Part shown: positions 1 to 4,559 of the stretch, in pieces
How the letters are laid out: each line of letters begins with the position of its first letter
Numbering within the stretch: position 1 is the first letter of the stretch
Source: Nitrospinota bacterium
Lineage (GTDB): Bacteria; Nitrospinota_A; UBA7883
NCBI GenBank assembly: GCA_029880775.1
Contig: JAOUNV010000138.1
Span: forward strand, 1-6,135
DNA length: 6,135 bases
Reading direction: 5' to 3'
Translations under genes and position numbers: made by a program
The notes under the pieces: generated by a model
Told to the model about the DNA's origin: nothing
The model's input: the letters and a program-made list of their open reading frames with translations, nothing else
The model's database searches: none

Positions 1-634
1 AGGGGATGTGGTGACCACTATTGATGGAGTGGCGATAGCCAACGATGGCAGTATCAGGTTAAAGGAGGATCTGCGTGTGTCTGCCGACTATATGGTGCGT
101 AAGCGATTTTTGGGCGATAAGGTGGAACTTGGAATAATAAGGAACAAGGCCCGCATGAAGCTTCGGTTTCCTTTGGCCGGAGCAAAGCCGCTGATCCCGC
201 TGGTGTATGACAGGATCCCCACCTATTACATATTCGGAGGGATGGTGTTTACTCCCCTGACGAAAAACTACCTGATGGAATGGGGCCGGTCCTGGAGCCG
301 CAATGCGCCGCCTAAGCTTGTGGCCGAATCGCGGGGCGCGCTGGTCACGGAGGATCGGAGCGAAATAGTGATGATGAGCAACACCCTGGCCCATCCCATG
401 AACGCCGGATACCAGGATTTGTTTTACAGCGAAGTGGCGAAGGTGAACGGGGAGCCAGTGGGGGACATGAAAACACTGGCCAACCTGCTGGATAATGCCA
501 AGGGAAAATATACCTTGATAGAGCTGGAGCGGGGCGTGACCATCGTGGTGGACAACGAAAGAGCGGCGGCGGCGGAAAAAGAGATCCTCGGCAGGTCTGG
601 CGCCTCGCACAGGGCCTCCCCCGATTTGCGATAG
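1..634 (+). CDS. Deg/HtrA-type serine protease, Deg9-like, C-terminal part (5' truncated)
   Basis: This is the end of a trypsin-fold Deg protease; the catalytic His-Asp-Ser domain would lie to the left of the window. The frame is open from base 2, and the first residues (GDVVTTIDGVAIANDG) are the carboxylate-loop to core stretch of a PDZ domain, so the GTG at position 8 is an internal valine and not a start. The PDZ domain runs to about base 175. It is followed by a second domain with the pattern YYIFGGMVFTPL, then a GY motif (NAGYQDL) and VNGEPVGDMKTL. That order, and those motifs, are what I know from plant Deg9 and its bacterial relatives, not from DegP, whose second PDZ looks different. 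The role is ATP-independent protein degradation, probably in the periplasm, but the localisation signal is not in view. The gene ends 17 bases before the convergent SGNH hydrolase gene. The family is fairly sure; the exact subfamily is less so. Confidence 0.85.
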   Translation, partial: GDVVTTIDGVAIANDGSIRLKEDLRVSADYMVRKRFLGDKVELGIIRNKARMKLRFPLAGAKPLIPLVYDRIPTYYIFGGMVFTPLTKNYLMEWGRSWSRNAPPKLVAESRGALVTEDRSEIVMMSNTLAHPMNAGYQDLFYSEVAKVNGEPVGDMKTLANLLDNAKGKYTLIELERGVTIVVDNERAAAAEKEILGRSGASHRASPDLR

Positions 635-651
635 TATTGCCTGACCCGATG

Positions 652-1545
652 TCAGTCCAGGGCGCCGGTTAGCTTGGCAAGTGTCTGCAGGAATGTGAAG
701 CTACGCATATTGTGGCCGTAGCGCAGGGCCTTTTCGGTGAACACGCCACTCCCCTCCGGAGCTACGGAAGGGTGGACACCGTCATAGCTAATGCCTCTGT
801 TGGGCAGATCCTGCAGGGCTTTCCAGTAATTCAGGGCGGGGATCTTGTGGCGCGCGGCGATTTCCAGGATCACATGATTGGCCATGTGCGCCTCGGCGGC
901 GGCTTTTTTTGTCCATGGGGCGTCCGGTATGGTGGAGAGTATGGGAACCACTCCTTCCCTGATCAGAATCAGGATTATTTTTTCGATGTCCACCACGAAT
1001 TCGTCATAGTTGCGATCCACATTGTTCGTCCCGAACATGACTAACGCGAAGGTCGGCTTGATCGTCTTGATTTCGCACTCCACCGGTGTGATCCCAGGAC
1101 AAGGGCTAAGGCCCACCTCCAGCGCGTGCTCAGCGCCCCATGCCCGCACTCCGGCGTATGAATCCCGGTTGAACGAGTTCTTCCCCCCCCCAAGCTTTCG
1201 TATACTGAATCTGTCTATTACCGGCAAAAGCCTCCAATGGCGGCCCACGTCGTATTTCCCGTCTCCGATGGGGAAAAGGAATGGCCGATACGCTGTGATG
1301 GAATCCCCCATTTTGGCGAACACATCGGGACGCATGCCCCTGGCCGCTCCCCGACGATATATTTCGGTCACCGATCTCATCACATCGGGACCAAGATCCG
1401 GGATCACTGGGGCCAGCTTCGGATTTGTATGGAGAATATCGGGTACTGTTGGGTTCTGACCCAGCCAAAGCAAGAGGGCGCCCAATGCCAGAGCCACAAC
1501 AAGCAGGGCCTGGAAAATTCGTTTTCCATCCTGGATATATTTCAT
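652..1545 (-). CDS. membrane-anchored SGNH/GDSL-family hydrolase
   Basis: A 297-residue protein. A basic N-terminus (KYIQDGKR) is followed by a hydrophobic segment at about residues 10-28, which fits a signal anchor with the catalytic domain outside the inner membrane. SGNH blocks are visible in order: GDSIT with the nucleophile Ser82, a block II glycine near SYAGVRAWG (129-137), the GTNN block with Gly172 and Asn174, and DGVHPS with Asp255 and His258 completing the triad. The family hydrolyses esters (acyl chains, or acetyl groups on polysaccharides or peptidoglycan); the substrate cannot be told. The frame stays open to a TTG at 1671, but I chose the ATG at 1545. It puts the anchor at the N-terminus, the 42 extra residues look like no known targeting signal, and a candidate -10 box overlaps the TTG. 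The ribosome-binding site is weak in either case. A run of nine G lies inside the gene (1183-1191). Cys149 and Cys157 could form a disulphide. Confidence 0.85.
   Translation of the reverse strand: MKYIQDGKRIFQALLVVALALGALLLWLGQNPTVPDILHTNPKLAPVIPDLGPDVMRSVTEIYRRGAARGMRPDVFAKMGDSITAYRPFLFPIGDGKYDVGRHWRLLPVIDRFSIRKLGGGKNSFNRDSYAGVRAWGAEHALEVGLSPCPGITPVECEIKTIKPTFALVMFGTNNVDRNYDEFVVDIEKIILILIREGVVPILSTIPDAPWTKKAAAEAHMANHVILEIAARHKIPALNYWKALQDLPNRGISYDGVHPSVAPEGSGVFTEKALRYGHNMRSFTFLQTLAKLTGALD
1183..1191 (-). repeat. poly-G(9) tract inside the SGNH hydrolase gene
   Basis: Nine consecutive C on the + strand read as nine G in the coding strand, giving the glycines just before KNSF (around residues 119-121). 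One slipped base here would shift the frame between block I (Ser82) and the GTNN and DGVHPS blocks, and so abolish activity. The tract is directly visible; phase variation is only a possibility. Confidence 0.95.
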
Positions 1546-1667
1546 TTTCCCTACAAGTTGTTTGCAGACTGTCCCGATATCAAGACGCCAATAGCCGAAC
1601 AAGGCTGTTTCGAAACTGAAGTTTATGCCGCATGGCAAATCCTTTCCACGTAAAATTCCACTCGTGG

Positions 1668-1696
1668 ACAATATCCTTATCAGGCGCGCTTGGCAA
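1668..1696 (-). promoter_or_regulatory. candidate sigma-70-type promoter for the SGNH hydrolase
   Basis: On the - strand TTGCCA (1691-1696) is followed after 17 bases by TATTGT (1668-1673), matching the consensus at 5 and 4 of 6 positions. Transcription would start near 1661 and leave a leader of about 116 bases before the ATG at 1545. The -35 box lies inside the palindrome at 1686-1700. This is a consensus match only. Confidence 0.35.
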
Positions 1697-1700
1697 GCGC
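1686..1700. promoter_or_regulatory. 15-base palindrome, possible operator
   Basis: GCGCTTG and CAAGCGC flank a single central base, giving perfect 7-base arms. The site covers the -35 box of the candidate leftward promoter, the place expected for a dimeric repressor. As RNA it could also fold into a 6-bp hairpin with a 3-base loop, but no T-run follows on either strand that would make it a terminator. Confidence 0.4.
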
Positions 1701-1719
1701 ATTTCCCTCGCTTGGGTGG

Positions 1720-1769
1720 GCTATATATTTATTTCATCATCTTCGCGTCACGGCAGGATGATATATAGC
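1720..1769. repeat. spaced 9-base inverted repeat (GCTATATAT / ATATATAGC)
   Basis: The arms at 1720-1728 and 1761-1769 are exact reverse complements separated by 32 bases. They lie between the two candidate promoters. The arms are AT-rich, so chance is possible. A pair of half-sites for a regulator, or a weak stem in a long transcript, are the alternatives. Confidence 0.45.
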
Positions 1770-1788
1770 GAAAAGCCTTTATTAGCGG

Positions 1789-1816
1789 TTGCCAAAGCCA
1801 TATAGCTGAATATACT
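1789..1816 (+). promoter_or_regulatory. candidate sigma-70-type promoter for the site-2 protease
   Basis: TTGCCA (1789-1794) and TATACT (1811-1816) each match the consensus at 5 of 6 positions, with a 16-base spacer. Transcription would begin near 1823 and give a leader of about 39 bases. The ribosome-binding site AGGAG at 1851-1855 is 6 bases before the ATG. This is the best promoter match I found in the window. Confidence 0.5.
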
Positions 1817-1861
1817 CTTTACTCAACGCGAATGATCGCGGAACATATTAAGGAGTAAATT

Positions 1862-2575
1862 ATGATTTACATTGGAGCTTTATTGCTGGTGGGCTCGCTG
1901 GTGGCTATCCACGAGTTCGGTCATTTCGTGGCGGGCAGGATGATGGGGGTCCCCATCGCTGTTTTTTCCCTTGGTTTCGGGCCCAGGGTAGCAGGCTTCA
2001 CCTGGGGCGAAACTGATGTAAGGCTTTCGCTGATCCCTCTTGGGGGTTACGTTCTCCCGGCCATCGAGGACGAAGAAGATTATCTCCGCCTTGACGTAAA
2101 AGCCCGTATGCTGTTTTCCCTTGGTGGCCCGGCGGCCAATTTCCTGACTGCTATCTTTCTTATCGCCATGATCAATGGGCTCTCCGGTAATATTTCCGCA
2201 TTCCAACTATTGGTGGCGCCGGTGATCCAGGCGTCGGAAATGTTTATCTTTTTCATAATCTCCATACCAATGATTTTCTCTCAGCCACAGGAGGTCTCCT
2301 CTGTGGTGGGGATGGTTTCTGTCGGTGGCCAGGTTATGGACGCCGGACTGGTGGCGGCATTGAAGTTCGCCGTGATCATCTCTCTTAACCTTGCTATATT
2401 CAACCTGCTGCCGCTCCCGCCGCTGGACGGGGGAAAGATAATGCTGGATACGTTGGAATATTTGGACCCCAAGCTGGCCAAAGTTTATCTGCCCGCATGC
2501 GTGATGGGCTGGGTGCTGTTGATCGGGCTTATGCTTTACGCCACCGCAAACGATATCGCCAGGCTTTCGACATAA
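1862..2575 (+). CDS. compact site-2 protease, M50 family (RseP-like, no PDZ domain)
   Basis: A 237-residue polytopic membrane zinc protease. HEFGH (His17, Glu18, His21) in the first membrane segment is the HExxH zinc site, and NLLPLPPLDGG with Asp189 in a later segment gives the third ligand. GFGP (38-41), LGGYV (60-64) and LGGPAAN (87-93) are typical of the RseP group, and the end (LLIGLMLYATANDIARL) also resembles RseP. Residues 145-162 correspond to the RseP stretch just before the last catalytic segment, though the usual GP-I motif reads GMV. RseP has about 450 residues with periplasmic PDZ domains between the two catalytic halves. Here only about 50 mostly hydrophobic residues (95-144) occupy that place, so substrate choice must work differently. 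The family role is cutting transmembrane substrates such as anti-sigma factors or signal-peptide remnants; the substrate here is unknown. The start is supported by AGGAG 6 bases upstream. The beta-rich protein gene follows on the same strand after 113 bases. Confidence 0.92.
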   Translation: MIYIGALLLVGSLVAIHEFGHFVAGRMMGVPIAVFSLGFGPRVAGFTWGETDVRLSLIPLGGYVLPAIEDEEDYLRLDVKARMLFSLGGPAANFLTAIFLIAMINGLSGNISAFQLLVAPVIQASEMFIFFIISIPMIFSQPQEVSSVVGMVSVGGQVMDAGLVAALKFAVIISLNLAIFNLLPLPPLDGGKIMLDTLEYLDPKLAKVYLPACVMGWVLLIGLMLYATANDIARLST

Positions 2576-2585
2576 AGTCAAAGCC
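2562..2585 (+). terminator. hairpin spanning the stop codon of the site-2 protease gene
   Basis: GGCTTT-c-GAC (2562-2571) pairs with GTC-AAAGCC (2577-2585) around the loop ATAAA, giving nine base pairs with one bulged C. The TAA stop lies mostly in the loop. No T-run follows, so it is not a standard intrinsic terminator. It could stabilise a 3' end or reduce read-through into the next gene. Confidence 0.3.
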
Positions 2586-2688
2586 GGGTCGGCCAGCCAC
2601 AGCCAGGGCGTGGAATCGTAACGAGCATATTTTCTTCCGTTCATATATTATTCATATGGAAACTATGGCGACTCATATGAGAGTAATT

Positions 2689-3990
2689 ATGGAAATGCGT
2701 CCCGGCGTAATGGCAAGTATGTTTCTTGCCTTTGTGGCCCTGGCCCCCCCCGGCCCGGCCTTATGCCAAGGCTCGTCTAATGACCGGGGGGAGGGGTCGT
2801 CTTCCGCCACCAGTCAAAGCTCCTCGTCCGATGAAAAGACAGCCACCACCGAGCCTGACTTCAGCCAGGAAATTTCAAGCCCGGATAAGAACGCCTCTCC
2901 TGAAGTAATCGAGGAAGAGACAACCCATGAAAGCCAGGAGCAGGCCTTCGCAGAACCGTGGCTGGAGGAAATCCTCAGCCCTGCGCCAGACCTGGTGGAT
3001 GACCATGTCTCTATCGCCGAGGATAGGGACTTGTTGGAGCAGATCGGAAAAACCGGGATGGACCTGGCTGGAGCTGTGGGTGAACAAGGAATCAAGATCA
3101 TAAAGAAAGCTGAGAAGATGATCGACAAGCAACACTCCTGGTTTTCCGGTGAGCTGGAGTCGACGGCGATTTTGGTGGACAGCTATTTCGACAACGAAAA
3201 CTCGAACGTGGAGTCGAACCAGAGCCAACTCAAGGTCAGCTTCTCCGTGGCTTATGAAAAATATAGCAAACCCCGGCCAGGCGCCGGCCTGGACATAAAG
3301 CTGGTTCTGCCCAGGTTCGAGCGCCGCGTGCATTTGCTGGTAAGCGGCGACCCAGAGGAGCTGACCACCGATGCGGAAGGAACCTATAAAAATCCAGCTT
3401 CCATTCTACCCAAGGTCGAAGAAGTCCCCAAAACCGCCGCAGTCCGGTACTTCCTGATCGCCGTGGACAGGATGAGCCTGAGTGTGGACGGCGGCGTGGA
3501 TATCAAGGATTTGGAACCGATTGTTTTCTTCTCATCGCGCTACAGGCTGGACATAGACCTGCATCCAAACAGGCTGCGCTTCACCCAGTACGCCAAATGG
3601 TACACCGACACCGGCTCGCAGCTTATCACCCGGTTTGAGTGGGACCATTTGATCGGCGACAGCTGGCTCATACGCGCTGGGACCGAAGGGAGATGGTATG
3701 AACAAAGGGAAGGCTATTTCTACCTGGGCCGGGGGGAACTGTATTACACTCTGCGCGAAAACAGCGTGCTTTATTTCAACGCCACGTTCAACTTTGAAAC
3801 CATGCCAGAAAACCGGCTCACCCTGCCGCAGGTCAAAGCCCTGCACCGACGCAACATCTGGAGGAGCTGGTTTTTCCTGGAAGGATCCGTGTTCGCCTCC
3901 TGGCCGGAGGAAAAAAGGTACACCATTGTGCCTGGCGCTTCGATCAAGGTGGAGTTGCTATTCGGACGTTACGCGGCTACAAAGTCATAA
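2689..3990 (+). CDS. secreted protein with a beta-rich, outer-membrane-barrel-like C-terminus, function unknown
   Basis: I cannot assign a function. With this start the protein has 433 residues. Residues 1-26 look like a signal peptide: Arg4, a hydrophobic core at 7-19, and a cleavage region around PALCQG; the residues before Cys26 do not form a proper lipobox. Residues 27-90 are rich in Ser, Glu and Thr and probably disordered. A short amphipathic helical stretch follows (LAGAVGEQGIKIIKKAEK). From about residue 170 the chain shows many alternating hydrophobic/polar strands rich in Tyr, Trp and Phe with short turns, including RWYEQREGYFY (from Arg335) and a last strand VELLFGRYA. That fits an outer-membrane barrel of roughly 10-12 strands, although the final residue is not the usual Phe. 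The frame is open from 2497, overlapping the previous gene, with ATGs at 2656, 2665 and 2677. I chose 2689 because GAGAG (2679-2683) sits 5 bases before it and the signal peptide then begins the protein. A C8 run lies in the signal-peptide codons. Confidence 0.75.
   Translation: MEMRPGVMASMFLAFVALAPPGPALCQGSSNDRGEGSSSATSQSSSSDEKTATTEPDFSQEISSPDKNASPEVIEEETTHESQEQAFAEPWLEEILSPAPDLVDDHVSIAEDRDLLEQIGKTGMDLAGAVGEQGIKIIKKAEKMIDKQHSWFSGELESTAILVDSYFDNENSNVESNQSQLKVSFSVAYEKYSKPRPGAGLDIKLVLPRFERRVHLLVSGDPEELTTDAEGTYKNPASILPKVEEVPKTAAVRYFLIAVDRMSLSVDGGVDIKDLEPIVFFSSRYRLDIDLHPNRLRFTQYAKWYTDTGSQLITRFEWDHLIGDSWLIRAGTEGRWYEQREGYFYLGRGELYYTLRENSVLYFNATFNFETMPENRLTLPQVKALHRRNIWRSWFFLEGSVFASWPEEKRYTIVPGASIKVELLFGRYAATKS
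2744..2751 (+). repeat. poly-C(8) tract in signal-peptide codons
   Basis: Eight consecutive C encode residues 19-21 (Ala-Pro-Pro) of the beta-rich protein, near the end of its signal peptide. A change of one base would frameshift the protein before any mature sequence is made. GC-rich runs follow close by (a G6 run near 2786). The tract is visible; switching is speculative. Confidence 0.9.
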
Positions 3991-4004
3991 CCCCTTGGAA
4001 CCAG

Positions 4005-4445
4005 TCAGTCCGTGACTTCCACTTTCACAGAACCGGAATGATCCTTCTTTGGTAAGTTCACGGTCAGCAAGCCGTCTTGAAGGCTGGCGTGGACCTTTTC
4101 CTCGTCCACCTTCCGATTGAGACGGAAGACCCGAACGAATCTCCCGCCGGCCCGCTCCATCCTGTGGTAGGAGACGGACTGCGCCTCTTCCGATTTTCGC
4201 CGTTCACCTGCCAGGGTTATCATATCTCCAGATACCTCCAACACTATATCGTCCAGCAAGATACCTGGAACCTCCGCCTTCAACGTAAAGCCGGAGGCTG
4301 TCTCGAAAAGGTCGCAAGGAGGCGTCCACATAGATGGCATGTTCGCCTCCATGCTCAGCGCTTCGAGGGAGTCGTCGAAAAGCTTGCCCATCCCCTCACT
4401 GATAAGGAACATCTTGCTGGAAGAGCCCCAACGTAATATCGACAT
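4005..4445 (-). CDS. small heat-shock protein, Hsp20/alpha-crystallin family
   Basis: A 146-residue ATP-independent holdase chaperone, the usual length for bacterial Hsp20. A variable N-terminal arm (1-39) leads to the alpha-crystallin domain from about Trp40 (WTPPCDLFET) to residue 133. Visible family features are the AEVPG strand (57-61), the ITLAGERR strand (76-83), the arginine-rich GGRFVRVFRL segment (100-109), the ASLQDGLLTVNLPK signature (120-133), and a C-terminal V-x-V (140-142, with 142-144 overlapping) in the place of the I-x-I motif that joins subunits in oligomers. The protein should act in the cytoplasm, holding unfolded proteins for DnaK, whose gene lies 114 bases upstream on the same strand. 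The start has GAGG (4451-4454) 5 bases before it. The gene converges on the beta-rich protein gene with only 14 bases between. No CIRCE element or clear heat-shock sigma promoter is visible. Confidence 0.95.
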   Translation of the reverse strand: MSILRWGSSSKMFLISEGMGKLFDDSLEALSMEANMPSMWTPPCDLFETASGFTLKAEVPGILLDDIVLEVSGDMITLAGERRKSEEAQSVSYHRMERAGGRFVRVFRLNRKVDEEKVHASLQDGLLTVNLPKKDHSGSVKVEVTD

Positions 4446-4480
4446 GCAAGCCTCATAAAAACAGGAATCGGATGAGAATC

Positions 4481-4509
4481 ATTTTAAAGCAGCTCAGGGA
4501 ATGCCGCAA
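4481..4509 (-). promoter_or_regulatory. weak candidate promoter for hsp20
   Basis: On the - strand TTGCGG (4504-4509) and TAAAAT (4481-4486) are 17 bases apart; the -10 matches at 5 of 6 positions, the -35 at only 3. A start near 4474 would leave a leader of about 29 bases. The -35 lies inside the hairpin at 4492-4532, so this site and that structure overlap. Low certainty. Confidence 0.2.
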
Positions 4510-4532
4510 GCACATTCGGCAACCCCCTGAGC
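4492..4532 (-). terminator. long hairpin between dnaK and hsp20, possible terminator or attenuator
   Basis: GCTCAGGG (4525-4532 read on the - strand) pairs with CCCTGAGC (4492-4499) as a perfect 8-bp outer stem. After a small internal loop, TGCCG and CGGCA (4517-4521 with 4502-4506) form a 5-bp inner stem closed by a 10-base loop. On the - strand it is followed by TGCTTTAAAAT, only a weak T-tract. It lies 28 bases past the dnaK stop and ahead of the hsp20 ribosome-binding site, so it may end most dnaK transcripts and let some continue, or act as an mRNA processing or stabilising element. Confidence 0.5.
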
Positions 4533-4539
4533 ATCACAA

Positions 4540-4557
4540 TATCGCGTCTTTGCGATA
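4540..4557 (-). other. short hairpin just after the dnaK stop codon
   Basis: TATCGC and GCGATA (4552-4557 with 4540-4545) form a 6-bp stem with the 6-base loop AAAGAC on the - strand, beginning 2 bases after the dnaK stop. Together with the larger hairpin downstream it makes a two-stem 3' end. Confidence 0.4.
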
Positions 4558-4559
4558 GA

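Larger units (their letters stand above)
1546..1861. other. divergent intergenic control region
   Basis: These 316 bases separate the starts of the SGNH hydrolase (leftward) and the site-2 protease (rightward). I see no RNA gene and no convincing small ORF. The part at 1546-1671 is an open extension of the hydrolase frame that I read as a 5' leader. The remainder is locally AT-rich and holds a candidate promoter for each direction, a 15-base palindrome and a spaced 9-base inverted repeat, listed separately. Confidence 0.6.

Noticed and set aside
59..610. 183-codon - strand frame opposite the Deg protease
   Set aside because: Shadow of the clear PDZ/Deg9-like coding frame; His- and Arg-rich composition with no domain.
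1130..1468. 112-codon - strand frame overlapping the SGNH hydrolase in another phase
   Set aside because: The SGNH blocks are all in the main frame; this one has low-complexity Arg/Ser/Gly composition and no motif.
1546..1671. 42-residue extension of the SGNH hydrolase to a TTG start
   Set aside because: No useful ribosome-binding site spacing, no targeting feature, and it moves the signal anchor away from the N-terminus; the candidate -10 box overlaps the TTG.
2497..2688. N-terminal extension of the beta-rich protein frame into the site-2 protease gene
   Set aside because: It overlaps conserved M50 sequence by 79 bases, the Arg-rich residues look like out-of-frame translation, and the signal peptide would be buried 60 residues in.
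2774..2900. Lipoprotein attachment at Cys26 of the beta-rich protein
   Set aside because: The residues before the cysteine (Pro-Ala-Leu) do not fit a lipobox, which needs a small residue directly before Cys.
3991..4020. Bidirectional terminator between the beta-rich protein gene and hsp20
   Set aside because: Only a 5-bp stem at 4003-4017 overlapping the hsp20 stop, with no T-run on either strand; noted in the hairpin finding but not called a terminator.
4446..4559. CIRCE or heat-shock sigma promoter upstream of hsp20
   Set aside because: No TTAGCACTC/GAGTGCTAA inverted repeat and no CTTGAA-type -35 with a matching -10 could be found.
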